Shown in pieces: positions 49,052 to 58,748 of a stretch of 64,000 nucleotides of DNA. The position numbers were made by a program, and so were the translations under genes. Under the pieces are notes generated by a model. The model was not told the origin of the DNA and did not search any database. It saw only the letters and a program-made list of their open reading frames with translations. Location of the stretch: contig NZ_JAVDWH010000001.1 of NCBI RefSeq assembly GCF_031457275.1, positions 1,798,001 through 1,862,000 on the forward strand. Direction: 5' to 3'. Each line of letters opens with the position of its first letter. Within the stretch, counting starts at the first letter, position 1. The DNA is from Aeromicrobium panaciterrae (GTDB taxonomy: Bacteria > Actinomycetota > Actinomycetes > Propionibacteriales > Nocardioidaceae).

Positions 49052-50398
49052 ATGACCGACCGTTACCAGTCGCTCGCGCACAACCCGATCGGCAAGTTCG
49101 TCGTCAACAGCCTGGGTCTTCCCAACCCTCCGGTGTTGGAGCGTTGGACCGAAGGTGATCCGCTCGTCAAGGGCACCGTGCTCATCGGCTCCGCCAAGGG
49201 CGGCTCGCTCGGCGCGAAGCTCAACGCGACTCTCAAGGCCAGTGGCATCACTACGGTCGGCGTACGTGCGGACGACAAGCGCTACAAGGCTCTCGTCTTT
49301 GACGCGACCGGCATTGCTGACACCGCAGGCCTCGCCGACATGCAGCAGTTCTTCACTCCTGCCCTGCGCAGCCTCCAGAGCTCCGGCCGCCTGATCGTCA
49401 TCGGCGCCCTGCCCGACCAGGCAGCCACCGAGACCGCCGCGATCGCACAGCGCGCACTCGAAGGCTTCGTACGCTCCACTGGCAAGGAAGTCGGCGGCAA
49501 CGGCAGCACGGCCAACCTCGTGTACGTCGGTGCAGGCGCCGAGGACGCGCTCGGCTCGACCCTTGAGTTCCTTCTCTCCCCCAAGTCGGCGTTCGTCTCC
49601 GGCCAGGTCATCCGCCTCGGCCTGACCGAGCTGGTCACGGCAGATGCTTACGACCCCGCCAAGCCGCTGGCCGGCAAGGTTGCACTCATCACCGGTGCAT
49701 CGCGCGGACTCGGTGCCGCCATGGCGCGCACTCTGCACCGCGATGGCGCCTCGATCGTCGGCCTCGACGTACCGCAGCTGTCCAGCGAGCTCGACGCCGT
49801 GATGGCTGAGCTCGGTGGCACCTCAATCGCCGAGGACATCACCGCCGCCGACGCCCCCAAGGTCATCGCCAAGGCGATCAAGGATGCCCACGGTCGCGTC
49901 GACATCGTCGTTCACAACGCGGGCATCACCCGCGACAAGCGCCTCAAGAACATGAAGACCGAGAACTGGAACCTCGTCATCGATATCAGTGTCGGCGCTC
50001 CGCAGCGCATCACCGCTGAACTGCTCAAGCAGAAGTTGCTGGGTAAGGGCGGCCGCGTCATCGGCATCTCCTCGATTGCCGGCATCGCAGGCAACAACGG
50101 TCAGACGAGCTACGGCACAGCCAAGGCCGGCGTCATCGGCTTCGTCAACGACTTGTCGAAGCGCGTCGCCAAGGACGGCATCACGGTCAACGCGATCGCT
50201 CCGGGCTTCATCGAGACCGACATGGTCAAGACGATGCCTCTCGGCATCCGTGAGGCCGGTCGTCGACTGAGCTCGGTGTCGCAGGGCGGACTGCCGATCG
50301 ATGTCGCCGAAGCCATTGCTTGGTACGCCAACCCCGGTTCCTCTGCGATCTCGGGCAACACCGTCCGTGTCTGCGGCCAGGCTCTGATCGGCGCCTGA
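49052..50398 (+). CDS. FabG4-like 3-oxoacyl reductase (SDR)
   Basis: A 448-residue SDR with an extra N-terminal domain, like the high-molecular-weight FabG4 of mycobacteria. The N-terminal 200 residues form a degenerate Rossmann-like fold. The C-terminal reductase has TGASRGLG (214-221), catalytic S341, Y354 and K358 (SYGTAK) and HNAGITRDKRL. The ATG at 49052 starts where homology begins (MTDRYQSLAHNPIGKF). One base separates it from the MaoC gene. Confidence 0.93.
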   Translation: MTDRYQSLAHNPIGKFVVNSLGLPNPPVLERWTEGDPLVKGTVLIGSAKGGSLGAKLNATLKASGITTVGVRADDKRYKALVFDATGIADTAGLADMQQFFTPALRSLQSSGRLIVIGALPDQAATETAAIAQRALEGFVRSTGKEVGGNGSTANLVYVGAGAEDALGSTLEFLLSPKSAFVSGQVIRLGLTELVTADAYDPAKPLAGKVALITGASRGLGAAMARTLHRDGASIVGLDVPQLSSELDAVMAELGGTSIAEDITAADAPKVIAKAIKDAHGRVDIVVHNAGITRDKRLKNMKTENWNLVIDISVGAPQRITAELLKQKLLGKGGRVIGISSIAGIAGNNGQTSYGTAKAGVIGFVNDLSKRVAKDGITVNAIAPGFIETDMVKTMPLGIREAGRRLSSVSQGGLPIDVAEAIAWYANPGSSAISGNTVRVCGQALIGA

Positions 50399-50399
50399 C

Positions 50400-51284
50400 A
50401 TGACGACGACTCGCACGTTCAGCAAGGCACCATCGACGCTGCCCATGATGCTCAAGGCCGTCCTACCGGCACTTCCGGTGATCGGCGGGCTTCCTGGCGT
50501 CAAGCATGCCAAGGGCTCGGTTCCCGACTTGGTCCTTGAGCGCGCCGGTGTCACCACTGATCGCGCACACCTCGAGGCCTACAACGAAGTGTGCGGATTC
50601 CCTCGCGGCGACGTACTGCCTGCGACCTACCCGCACATGGCTGCTTTCGGGCTCCACATGAACCTGATGACCGATACAGCATTCCCGTTTGCCCCGATGG
50701 GGCTGGTGCACCTGCGCAACAGCATCACCCAGCACCGCCCGATCGGCGTTGACGAAACCTTCGACGTGTCCGTACGTGCGTCTGACCTGCGTACACATCC
50801 CAAGGGCTCGCTAGTCGACCTCATCACCGAGATCCGTATCGACGGAACGATCGTGTGGGACGAAGTGACCACACTGTTCTCCCGCCACAAGGGTGGTGCG
50901 GCCGAGAAGACCGCCGCTCCCTTGACTGGCATCGATGCCCCCAGCGGTGTCGTGCACTGGAAGCTCTCTGGCGACCTCGGCCGTCGCTATGGCGCGGTGT
51001 CGGGTGACCGCAACCCGATTCACCTCTACCCCGTCACCGCCAAGGCGTTCGGCTTCCAGACCAACATCGCCCATGGCATGTGGACTCTCGCTCGGAGCCT
51101 GTCAGCACTGCAGAACAAGCTGCCTGACGCCTTCACGGCCGAGGTCGAGTTCCGTAAGCCGATCTTCCTTCCCGGCACCGTTGTCTTCGGATCCGAGGCG
51201 GATGACAAGGGCATCGCATTTGGCGTCAAGGGCAGCAAGAAGCCCGTGACACACCTCGTTGGACGGATTGTTACCGGTTCGTAA
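50400..51284 (+). CDS. MaoC-like (HtdX-type) enoyl hydratase/dehydratase
   Basis: A 294-residue double hot-dog dehydratase. The hydratase 2 motif is seen in the C-terminal half: YGAVSGDRNPIHLYP...AHGMWTLA, with the catalytic Asp and His. The N-terminal half lacks these residues, as in HtdX. It is the expected partner of the FabG4-like reductase (3-hydroxyacyl dehydration). Its start follows the reductase stop by one base. Confidence 0.92.
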   Translation: MTTTRTFSKAPSTLPMMLKAVLPALPVIGGLPGVKHAKGSVPDLVLERAGVTTDRAHLEAYNEVCGFPRGDVLPATYPHMAAFGLHMNLMTDTAFPFAPMGLVHLRNSITQHRPIGVDETFDVSVRASDLRTHPKGSLVDLITEIRIDGTIVWDEVTTLFSRHKGGAAEKTAAPLTGIDAPSGVVHWKLSGDLGRRYGAVSGDRNPIHLYPVTAKAFGFQTNIAHGMWTLARSLSALQNKLPDAFTAEVEFRKPIFLPGTVVFGSEADDKGIAFGVKGSKKPVTHLVGRIVTGS

Positions 51285-51335
51285 CTCTGAGTTGCACAGT
51301 GTCGTTGATCAACTAACGACTCTGGAGGGATTCCG

Positions 51336-53210
51336 TTGACTACCCGTCGCTTTGCACGCCTGCTCTCGCTTTTCGCATCGTTCGCCCTTGTTGGCGGCAT
51401 GCTGACGTTCACCTCTGCGTCTGCGGTAACGACCTGGAAGCCTCGTGGCGAGCAGTACCCCAACACGGTTGTCGAGAAGGACGTCGCCATCCCGATGTCC
51501 GATGGCGTCATCCTGCGCGGCGACGTCGTCCGACCAGCTGATGCAGACGGCAAGGCAATCGCCAAGCGGCTCCCGGTCATTGTGACCATCACCGCCTACA
51601 ACAAGACCGCGCTCGGTTCTGCTGGCGGACTCGGTGGCACCCCGGCCGACTACCTCGTGAAACGTGGCTACGTACAGCTCACGGTTGATGCCCGCGGTAC
51701 TGGAAGCTCCGAAGGCATTTGGCGGGCATTCGATGCCCGCGAGAACAAGGATGGCGGCGAGGTCATGACCTGGGCGCACTCTTCGAAGCGCCCGTGGAGC
51801 AACGGCATCACCGGTATGAGCGGACCGTCCTACATGGGCATCAGCCAGCTGTGGGCCGCTGCGGCCAACCCTCCCGGTCTCAAGGCGATCTTCCCGCAGG
51901 TGCCCGGCGCGGATGTCTACCGTGACGTCGTTGCCTCCGGCGGCCAGCTCGACGTCGGATTCATCCCCTTGTGGCTCGGTCTGGTCACCGCGACCGGCCT
52001 CATCCCGCCATCAGTCGGGGCGTCAGATCCGCAGTCGGCCATGACCGAACTGCTGAACCACCTGACGGGCGCGGGTACGTTCACCGTGCCCCTACTGGTC
52101 CAGGCACTCGGAGGCGGCGAGCCCGCGTACGACGGAGACTTCTACAAGGAACGATCCGTCAAGAACGTGATCGACAAGGTCAAGGTCCCGGCGTTCTTCG
52201 TGTCGGGCGAGTACGACCTGTTCCAGCGCGGCACTCCCCTGCTCTTCGAGAACCTCAACAAGCGCAAGATTCCGACCAAGCTGGTCATCGGACCGTGGGA
52301 TCACTTGCAGGCATCTGGCGGCACTGGCTTCGACAAGGCGGGCTATGGCTCGCTCGCTCAGGTTCAACTTCGCTGGTTTGACCACTACCTCAAGGGCAAG
52401 GACGATGCTCGGCTCAACAGCGACATCGCCAACCTGACGTACTACGAACAGGGCACCGGCAAGTGGGCTCGGGACTCGAAGTGGATCGGCTCGTCGCTGG
52501 AGGGCGCAAAGCTCAAGGTCAGCGGATCATCCGCGACTGGCGGCGCTCCTGGCGGCATCACATCCGGCGCGCGCGTTGACGGCACCTCCGACATCTATCC
52601 GATTCCGGTTCAGGGTCTCTGCACACGGTCGGCGAACCAGTGGACTGCCGGAATCCCGAACCTGTTGCTGGCGAGCCTGCCTTGCTTCTCGGACAACCAG
52701 TACAACGACAAGCTTGGTGCGGTCTTCTCGTCGAAGCCGCTCGCCAAGGCCGTCACGCTCCAGGGTCCGATCAACGCTCGCCTCTACACCTCAAGCATCG
52801 GTGGTGACGGCATGTTGTCCGTCGCGATCGAGGACGAGGCACCTGACGGCACGGTCAGCCGCCTTTCCGGCGGTTGGCAGGTCATCTCGCACCGCGCACT
52901 AGACAAGACGAAGTCGCGCTATCTCGACAATGTGCTGATCCAGCCGTTCCACCCATTCACCAAGGCAGCGCAGAAGAAGCTCGCCGCCGGTGAGGTTGCA
53001 CCGATCGACGTCGAGATCTTCCCGACGCGCGCCAAGATCCTGCCGGGTCACAAGCTCCGTATTTCGGTGCAAGCGTTCGACGTGCCACACCTGCTGCCCT
53101 CGCTGCCGGATCTGCTCGGTGTACTGACGGTCATGACGGTTCACAGCTCGGCGAAGTATCCGTCGACGATCAACTTCCCGAGCGTCGGGGCGCTTCCGAC
53201 CGTCAAGTGA
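51336..53210 (+). CDS. Secreted CocE/NonD-type hydrolase
   Basis: A 624-residue secreted alpha/beta hydrolase of the CocE/X-Pro dipeptidyl-peptidase group. A Sec signal peptide with hydrophobic core LLSLFASFALVGGML ends near SASA at residue 30. The nucleophile is S165 in GMSGPSYMGISQLWAAAA, with the acid in VSGEYDLFQRG and the histidine in GPWDHLQASG; the C-terminal part is a jelly-roll (RLSGGWQVISHRALDKT). It starts with TTG at 51336, supported by GGAGGG five bases upstream. Its stop abuts the tesB stop. The substrate is unknown. Confidence 0.9.
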   Translation: MTTRRFARLLSLFASFALVGGMLTFTSASAVTTWKPRGEQYPNTVVEKDVAIPMSDGVILRGDVVRPADADGKAIAKRLPVIVTITAYNKTALGSAGGLGGTPADYLVKRGYVQLTVDARGTGSSEGIWRAFDARENKDGGEVMTWAHSSKRPWSNGITGMSGPSYMGISQLWAAAANPPGLKAIFPQVPGADVYRDVVASGGQLDVGFIPLWLGLVTATGLIPPSVGASDPQSAMTELLNHLTGAGTFTVPLLVQALGGGEPAYDGDFYKERSVKNVIDKVKVPAFFVSGEYDLFQRGTPLLFENLNKRKIPTKLVIGPWDHLQASGGTGFDKAGYGSLAQVQLRWFDHYLKGKDDARLNSDIANLTYYEQGTGKWARDSKWIGSSLEGAKLKVSGSSATGGAPGGITSGARVDGTSDIYPIPVQGLCTRSANQWTAGIPNLLLASLPCFSDNQYNDKLGAVFSSKPLAKAVTLQGPINARLYTSSIGGDGMLSVAIEDEAPDGTVSRLSGGWQVISHRALDKTKSRYLDNVLIQPFHPFTKAAQKKLAAGEVAPIDVEIFPTRAKILPGHKLRISVQAFDVPHLLPSLPDLLGVLTVMTVHSSAKYPSTINFPSVGALPTVK

Positions 53211-54080
53211 TCAGCGCGGCGTGACGGGGCGAATCAGACCCTCTTGCGCCACGGTGGCGACAAGAGTGCCGTCCTGGGCAAACACCCGGGCGGTGCTCAG
53301 TCCGCGTGCGCCAGATGCCGACGGAGACTTCTGGTCATACAGAAGCCATTCGTCGACCTTCATCGGATGGTGGAACCAGATCGCGTGGTCGATCGACGCT
53401 GCCTGAACCTCAGGCTGGCCGATGAAGACGCCATGCGGGAGCAGTGAGGCGCCGAGCAGGCTGAAGTCACTGATGTAGGTGAACGCCGCGTTGTGGATCG
53501 CCGGCGATGCGGGCAGCTCTCCGTTGGCACGGAACCATATGCGCTGGACCACGGGTACGAGCTCACGCTGCGGGTCATCAGGCGCCCGGTTGTCGCCGAC
53601 GTATCGAAGGTCGAACGAGGCCCATTCCTGATCCCAGATGTCCTGACCTTCCTGACCGCTCGTGTTGATCATGTCGATCAGCGGAGTTGAGTCCTCGGGC
53701 GACGGCACATCGGGCATCGAATCCTGGTGGTTGAACCCTTCTTCCTCCACTTGGAATGAAGCGGTCATGTAGAAGATGATCGCGCCGTGCTGACGGGCGG
53801 CGACACGCCGAGTCGTGAAGGAACGGCCGTCACGGATCTTCTCGACGTCGTAGACGATCGGGATGCTCGGGTCGCCGCCGAGGATGAAGTAGATGTGCAG
53901 CGAATGGACCGAGCGATCTTCGGGCACAGTCAACTGAGCTGCCATCAACGCCTGCGCAGCCACCTGGCCGCCAAAGACGCGCGTCATCGACGATGTCTCG
54001 GGCTGCGAGCCTCGATAGAGGCCTACCTCCAGCTGTTCGAGCTCAAGCAGGCCGACAACTTCACTCAGGGATCCAGGCAC
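53211..54080 (-). CDS. tesB: TesB-type acyl-CoA thioesterase II
   Basis: A 289-residue double hot-dog thioesterase that hydrolyses acyl-CoA. Family blocks: FGGQVAAQALMAAQLTV, LHIYFILGGDPSIPIVYDVE, RSFTTRRVAARQHG, and near the end YISDFSLLGASL and DHAIWFHHP. The GTG at 54080 is chosen because TAGTCT lies 6 nt upstream. It follows the PAC2 gene on the same strand. Confidence 0.93.
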   Translation of the reverse strand: MPGSLSEVVGLLELEQLEVGLYRGSQPETSSMTRVFGGQVAAQALMAAQLTVPEDRSVHSLHIYFILGGDPSIPIVYDVEKIRDGRSFTTRRVAARQHGAIIFYMTASFQVEEEGFNHQDSMPDVPSPEDSTPLIDMINTSGQEGQDIWDQEWASFDLRYVGDNRAPDDPQRELVPVVQRIWFRANGELPASPAIHNAAFTYISDFSLLGASLLPHGVFIGQPEVQAASIDHAIWFHHPMKVDEWLLYDQKSPSASGARGLSTARVFAQDGTLVATVAQEGLIRPVTPR

Positions 54081-54086
54081 AGGCCA

Positions 54087-54092
54087 AGACTA
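54087..54092 (-). promoter_or_regulatory. -10-like hexamer of tesB
   Basis: TAGTCT lies 6 nt before the GTG at 54080, fitting a leaderless start. Confidence 0.5.
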
Positions 54093-54099
54093 GCGGGGG

Positions 54100-54993
54100 T
54101 CAGCCCTGATCGTTCTTGCGCTGACGCGCAAGGAACTGTTCGAACTGGTCGGCCAGTTCGTCACCGCTGGGCAGCTCTTCGTCGCTGGCCAGCAGCGACT
54201 CGGCAGCACCTCGCGTGAACGCGTCGTACTGCTCCTCAAGGCCCGACAGCACTTCGGCGCCACCCTGCTGCTCGATCTGCTCCTCGATCTCCGCAATCGC
54301 ATCGTTCTGCCGCGAACGCAGACCTTCGACGTCGATGCTGAGGCCCGTACGGTCGACGAGCGCATCGATCAAGGCAATGGCTGCAGGCGGGTAGTCAATG
54401 CCTGCGAGGTAGTGCGGCACGTGCACGACGTAGCCAGCCGCGTCATGCCCCCACTGACCGAGTCGAAATTCAAGCAGCGACTGTGCCGACGAGGGCACAG
54501 TGACCTGCGCGGACCAGAGGTTCTTGCGATCGACCAGTTCCGGACGAGTGCCATGAGCCGTGATCATCGGCGGCCGGGTGTGCGGAACGCCCATCGGAAC
54601 GGCACCGAGCCCAAGCGTCAGCGGGACACCAAGGTCTTCGATGACCTCGTGGGTCTCGGCGATGAACGCCTCCCACGCGAAATCAGGTTCGGGACCGGCG
54701 AGGAGAAGGTACGGGGTGCCGTTGGCGTCGTGCTCGAGGACGATCTGCAGCGTCGGGTCGGCGTACTCGACGTAGCGGTCCTCGCTGAACGCGATCATCG
54801 GCCGGCGTGCTCGGTAGTCGAACATCGCGTCGAGGTCGAACTCGTGCATGATCTTGCCGTTGCCAGAACGCAGCTGATTGGCGGCAAGGCGCGAGGCAGA
54901 ACCCGCACCGAGGAAACCGTCCAGGGCGTGAATCAGCACCGGTCCGGTGCCGGGCTCGGCAGCGGACTTACGGTTGCGGGGGTTCCAGGCCAC
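54100..54993 (-). CDS. PAC2-family protein
   Basis: A 297-residue protein of the PAC2 (proteasome assembly chaperone-like) family found in actinobacteria. The N-terminal VLIHALDGFLGAG block, FDYRARRPMIAFSEDRY, LLLAGPEPDFAWEAF and HVPHYLAG...PPAAIALIDAL fit the family, with an acidic coiled-coil C terminus. Its client is not known here. It starts with GTG at 54993, 15 bp after the dxs stop, and may be co-transcribed with dxs. Confidence 0.87.
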   Translation of the reverse strand: MAWNPRNRKSAAEPGTGPVLIHALDGFLGAGSASRLAANQLRSGNGKIMHEFDLDAMFDYRARRPMIAFSEDRYVEYADPTLQIVLEHDANGTPYLLLAGPEPDFAWEAFIAETHEVIEDLGVPLTLGLGAVPMGVPHTRPPMITAHGTRPELVDRKNLWSAQVTVPSSAQSLLEFRLGQWGHDAAGYVVHVPHYLAGIDYPPAAIALIDALVDRTGLSIDVEGLRSRQNDAIAEIEEQIEQQGGAEVLSGLEEQYDAFTRGAAESLLASDEELPSGDELADQFEQFLARQRKNDQG

Positions 54994-55008
54994 GTCTAGA
55001 TCAACTAC

Positions 55009-56904
55009 TCACAGCTTGCGGGTATTCCGGGCGAGGGCTGCGATGGTGTCATCTGCGATCGCCTTCGGGGTGAGGCCGAGACGCTCGAGGATGACGTCAC
55101 GCTTGGCGTGGTCGAGGAACTCCTGCTCGACACCGTGCACCTCGATCGGGGTGAGGATGTCGGCATCACGTACGGCCTGCGTGATGGCGGAGCCGACGCC
55201 ACCGTGGCGGCCGTTGTCCTCGATCGTCACGACCAGCGAGTATTCCGCCGCCAACTGCACGAGCTTGGGGTCGAGCGGCTTGACCCACCGGGGATCAACC
55301 ACAGTGACGCCGTGGCCTTCTGCGCGAACCAGGTCGGCTGTTGCGGCGCCCAGATGTCCGAACGCGCCGATGGCGATGATCAGTACGTCCTTCGCCTTGT
55401 CGCGTGAGAGCACGTCGTACGTGCCGATGCGCTCGATCGCCGGGAGGTCGTCACACACAGCACCTTTGGAGAATCGAACAACGCTCGGAGCGTTCTCGAT
55501 GTCGACCGCCTCGCGAAGCAATTCGCGGAGCTGAACACCGTCGCGAGGTGTGGCCAGGTGGAGGCCCGGCACCATCTGCATCAGCGACATGTCCCACATG
55601 CCGTTGTGGCTGGCACCGTCATCGCCCGTCACGCCAGCCCGGTCGAGAACGAAGGTCACGCCGCACTTGTGCAGAGCGACATCGAGCAGCACCTGGTCGA
55701 ACGCGCGGTTGAGGAACGTCGCATAGACGGCGACGACCGGATGGAGGCCGCCCATCGCGAGTCCAGCCGCGCTGGTGACCGCATGCTGCTCGGCGATGCC
55801 GACGTCAAAAACGCGGTCGGGGAACTTGTCGGCGAATGCGTCGAGGCCCACCGGGTAGAGCATCGCCGCGGTGATGGCCACGACATCCGGACGCTCATCG
55901 GCGATACGCACTATCTCGTCGCGGAACACCGAGGTCCAGCCCGCCGGTGCGACGCTGACGGCTTCGCCGGTCTGTACGTCGAACGGGTTGGCTTGATGCA
56001 TCTGGTCGTTCTCGTTGGCGACGGCAATGTCGTAGCCCTGACCCTTGGTCGTCAGCACGTGCACCAAAACCGGGCCGCCGAACTTCTTGGCGGCCGTGAG
56101 TGCGCGTTCGACGGCAGGTCGATCATGCCCGTCAACGGGGCCGATGTACTTGAGCCCGAGGTCCTCGAACATCCCCTGAGGGGCCAAGGCGTCCTTGACG
56201 CCCTTCTTGATCGCGTGGAGGGCCTCGTATGTCGCGGGCCCGACACGCCGGGATCGGTTGAGTCGATCCTTGATCGCGCCCAACGCTGGCTCGTAGCGCG
56301 GGTTGGTGCGGATCTCGGTCAGCCGGTTCGCCAGTCCACCAACAGTCGGCGTGTAGGACCGGCCGTTGTCGTTGACGATCACGACCAGCTTGCGGTCGTT
56401 GTCAGCAGCGATGTTGTTGAGCGCTTCCCACGCCATGCCGCCGGTGAGGGCACCGTCACCGATCACGGCAACCACGTGGTCGTCCTTGCCGAGCAGGTAG
56501 TTGGCCTTGGCCATACCGTCGGCGTACGACAGGCTCGTCGACGCGTGCGAGTTCTCGACCCAGTCGTGCTCGGACTCGGCACGGCTCGGGTAGCCCGACA
56601 GCCCGCCCTCGCGACGCAGCTCACCGAACTGGCCAGCACGACCCGTCAGCATCTTGTGCACGTACGCCTGGTGGCCGGTGTCCCACACGACGCGGTCGTT
56701 GGGAGATTCGAACACTCGGTGGATCGCGATCCCCAGCTCTACGACGCCGAGGTTTGGCCCGAGGTGGCCACCGTTGGAGGCCACCGAAGAGATGAGCAGC
56801 TCACGAATCTCCTTCGCGAGCTGACCGAGCGCTGCTTCATCGAGTCCGCGCAGATCGGCGGGCCCGGTCAGTTTCGCAAGAACATCCTGCTGCGCGTCGG
56901 CCAT
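55009..56904 (-). CDS. dxs: 1-deoxy-D-xylulose-5-phosphate synthase
   Basis: A 631-residue TPP-dependent Dxs, first enzyme of the MEP isoprenoid pathway. The TPP motif is [16 protein letters not shown] with [31 protein letters not shown] is the N-terminal histidine block, and [17 protein letters not shown] opens the C-terminal half. The ATG at 56904 lies 6 nt after TAGACT. This promoter overlaps the end of the upstream alpha/beta hydrolase gene. Confidence 0.97.
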   Translation of the reverse strand: MADAQQDVLAKLTGPADLRGLDEAALGQLAKEIRELLISSVASNGGHLGPNLGVVELGIAIHRVFESPNDRVVWDTGHQAYVHKMLTGRAGQFGELRREGGLSGYPSRAESEHDWVENSHASTSLSYADGMAKANYLLGKDDHVVAVIGDGALTGGMAWEALNNIAADNDRKLVVIVNDNGRSYTPTVGGLANRLTEIRTNPRYEPALGAIKDRLNRSRRVGPATYEALHAIKKGVKDALAPQGMFEDLGLKYIGPVDGHDRPAVERALTAAKKFGGPVLVHVLTTKGQGYDIAVANENDQMHQANPFDVQTGEAVSVAPAGWTSVFRDEIVRIADERPDVVAITAAMLYPVGLDAFADKFPDRVFDVGIAEQHAVTSAAGLAMGGLHPVVAVYATFLNRAFDQVLLDVALHKCGVTFVLDRAGVTGDDGASHNGMWDMSLMQMVPGLHLATPRDGVQLRELLREAVDIENAPSVVRFSKGAVCDDLPAIERIGTYDVLSRDKAKDVLIIAIGAFGHLGAATADLVRAEGHGVTVVDPRWVKPLDPKLVQLAAEYSLVVTIEDNGRHGGVGSAITQAVRDADILTPIEVHGVEQEFLDHAKRDVILERLGLTPKAIADDTIAALARNTRKL

Positions 56905-56908
56905 TGGG

Positions 56909-57745
56909 TCAGTCTATCGAGTCGCCCTTGTCCTGCGCAGTCAGGAACTCCTCGATCAGGTCAGCCAAGATCTCCGGCTGCTCGACCGTGCTGGAATGCC
57001 CGCAATCCTTGACCTTCTTGAGCACAGACCCCTTGATTCCGGCTGCGATGGCTTCCGACCTGGACACAGGAGTGGCCACATCGTCCTCGCCGACGACGAT
57101 CAACGTCGGAGTCGAGATCTTGTCGAGCTCGGCCGTCACGGGGAGGCGGTCCACGACGCCGAGAATCGCCTTCACGAGTCCAGGACGTTCGACGGCGGAG
57201 ACTCCGGCCTTCCAGCGTTCGATGTCCGGCTTCGACGCCGGATCAGCGAGGAAGGTGGGTCCGAACATCAGTTTTCCGACCTTGCCCGCGAGCGGCTTGA
57301 TTCCAACAACTCGATAGACCTTGCACAGCAGTCGATCCTGCTTCGCCATCGCCGGGTCCTCGGGCCCTGCGCTGGTATCGAGGAGTGCGAGCGAGCGCAG
57401 CAGCTCCGGCCGACGCGCGGCGAGGCGCATACCGACGAACCCACCCATAGACAGACCGACGTAGTGCACCGGCCCGACGCCGAGACTCTCAATGACTGCA
57501 GCTGCGTCGAGCGACAGCGTGTCCATGTCGTACCCGTCATCCGTGGCGGGAGTCTTGCCCTGTCCGCGCCAGTCGATCGTCACGCAGCGGTACGTCGACC
57601 GAAGGCGCTCGATCTGAGCCTCGAACATGTGCCCGCTGAAGAGCAGGCCATGTCCGAACACGACCGTCGCAGCATCTGCGTTGCCCGCAGGAGCGCCCGA
57701 GTCTGTGATGTTGATCTTCACACCGTTGGCATCAATGAGAGTCAT
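56909..57745 (-). CDS. Alpha/beta hydrolase
   Basis: A 278-residue alpha/beta hydrolase. The oxyanion segment [19 protein letters not shown], the nucleophile elbow [10 protein letters not shown], the acid in [10 protein letters not shown] and the histidine in [14 protein letters not shown] follow in order. The ATG at 57745 is preferred ([12 protein letters not shown] starts the fold); a GTG seven codons upstream (57766) is an alternative. The stop lies 4 bp before dxs. The substrate is unknown. Confidence 0.87.
   Translation of the reverse strand: MTLIDANGVKINITDSGAPAGNADAATVVFGHGLLFSGHMFEAQIERLRSTYRCVTIDWRGQGKTPATDDGYDMDTLSLDAAAVIESLGVGPVHYVGLSMGGFVGMRLAARRPELLRSLALLDTSAGPEDPAMAKQDRLLCKVYRVVGIKPLAGKVGKLMFGPTFLADPASKPDIERWKAGVSAVERPGLVKAILGVVDRLPVTAELDKISTPTLIVVGEDDVATPVSRSEAIAAGIKGSVLKKVKDCGHSSTVEQPEILADLIEEFLTAQDKGDSID
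56911..56916 (-). promoter_or_regulatory. -10-like hexamer of dxs
   Basis: TAGACT lies 6 nt before the ATG at 56904, at the 3' end of the alpha/beta hydrolase gene, fitting a leaderless start. Confidence 0.5.
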
Positions 57746-57792
57746 CCGCCGAGCATGCCACGTCACTATGCTGAATGTGGATCGGAGCCGAC

Positions 57793-58200
57793 ATGAAAAG
57801 CTGGACGTTTCTTCAGAAGATGAACCTCGTCCTCGGGGTGGTCTTCCTCGCGCACTCGATCGGTGGATTGATCGTCAATCCCGACTTCGCTGTTGGCGAC
57901 AACGCGACCGCGGAAACCTTCCTTTGGATGGACTGGAACGGGTGGCATGCCCTTTCTGGCATCTTCCTGTGGGCCACGGCCCTCGCAGTCGCCCCACGTG
58001 CCGACCTGTCCAAGCTGTTCGCCTGGTTGATCATCGCGACCAACCTGCCCGTCGTGATCTGGATGCTGTTCGACACGATCCCGTTCGGCTTGTTCAACCT
58101 GCCGACGACACGCGACCTGGTCTTCCACGCAGCCATCGTCGCCGCGTACGCGCTGGCGCTCCTTGCCACGGGCAAGAAGGTCGTGGCTCAGACCTCGTAG
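57793..58200 (+). CDS. Four-helix membrane protein (DUF4383-like)
   Basis: A 135-residue membrane protein with four helices (about 8-26, 48-66, 78-97 and 108-130). NGWHALSGIFLWATAL and the overall pattern recall DUF4383-type proteins. The ATG at 57793 is chosen because CGGAG lies five bases upstream (MKSWTFLQKMN); an upstream in-frame ATG at 57775 is an alternative. It is divergent from the alpha/beta hydrolase gene and overlaps the convergent flavin reductase by 13 bp. The function is unknown. Confidence 0.78.
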   Translation: MKSWTFLQKMNLVLGVVFLAHSIGGLIVNPDFAVGDNATAETFLWMDWNGWHALSGIFLWATALAVAPRADLSKLFAWLIIATNLPVVIWMLFDTIPFGLFNLPTTRDLVFHAAIVAAYALALLATGKKVVAQTS

Positions 58201-58688
58201 CGACCGCGAAGGTGGATCAGTGCGTCCGCCTCGCCTGGCTCGACATGCTCCACGACACCCTCGACGAGCAGTCCCCAACCGACCTCGCGCGTCTCTTCGA
58301 GAAGGCGTATGCCGAGCCATCCAGCGCTGTCAGCGAGGACTGGGCCCCAGGTGCTCTCGGTCCAGGTGCCCAATGTGAAGGGCCCTCCCGGTGCAGGAGC
58401 CGTGCCTGCGAACGCATCGGCAAGGAAGCGATGATCCTCAGCCAATACGTTGACGGCCACAGTCTCGGGGCCTGAAGTCCACCAGTTGGAGTCAGCATCG
58501 ATGACTGCCAGAACATGGGCGGGTTCACCATTCGCGACGATCACGGACGAGACCGTGAGGCCTGAACGGCTCGCATCCACGCCGCTTGCCCAGACCGTGA
58601 CGGGCGCCGGCATGCGTCCTCGTAGCTGCCGCAAAGGATCACGATCTCCACTGGGCGGTAGGAACGGGTGGTCAGAATGAATTGTCAC
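58188..58688 (-). CDS. Flavin reductase-like protein
   Basis: A 166-residue protein of the flavin reductase-like FMN-binding split barrel: RMPAPVTVWASGVDA...GLTVSSVIVANGEPAHVL, FAVNVL-type VAVNVLAEDHRFLADAFAG, and GWLGIRL with HVEPGEADALIHLRGRYE. It probably reduces or binds flavin. No oxygenase gene adjoins it. It starts with GTG at 58688 and lies divergent from xylB. Confidence 0.87.
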   Translation of the reverse strand: MTIHSDHPFLPPSGDRDPLRQLRGRMPAPVTVWASGVDASRSGLTVSSVIVANGEPAHVLAVIDADSNWWTSGPETVAVNVLAEDHRFLADAFAGTAPAPGGPFTLGTWTESTWGPVLADSAGWLGIRLLEETREVGWGLLVEGVVEHVEPGEADALIHLRGRYEV

Positions 58689-58713
58689 GATGTCAGCGTA
58701 CGGTCTGTCGCTC

Positions 58714-58742
58714 TTGACTTAATTCACGACTCATACTAAACC
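58714..58742 (+). promoter_or_regulatory. Candidate promoter/operator of the xylose operon
   Basis: TTGACT (58714-58719), 17 nt, TAAACC (58737-58742), then 6 nt to the xylB ATG. The spacer is AT-rich against its surroundings and contains a loose palindrome (TTAATTCAC...ATACTAA, 58719-58739), a plausible site for a ROK repressor. The link to the regulator is inference. Confidence 0.4.
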
Positions 58743-58748
58743 TGTTCT

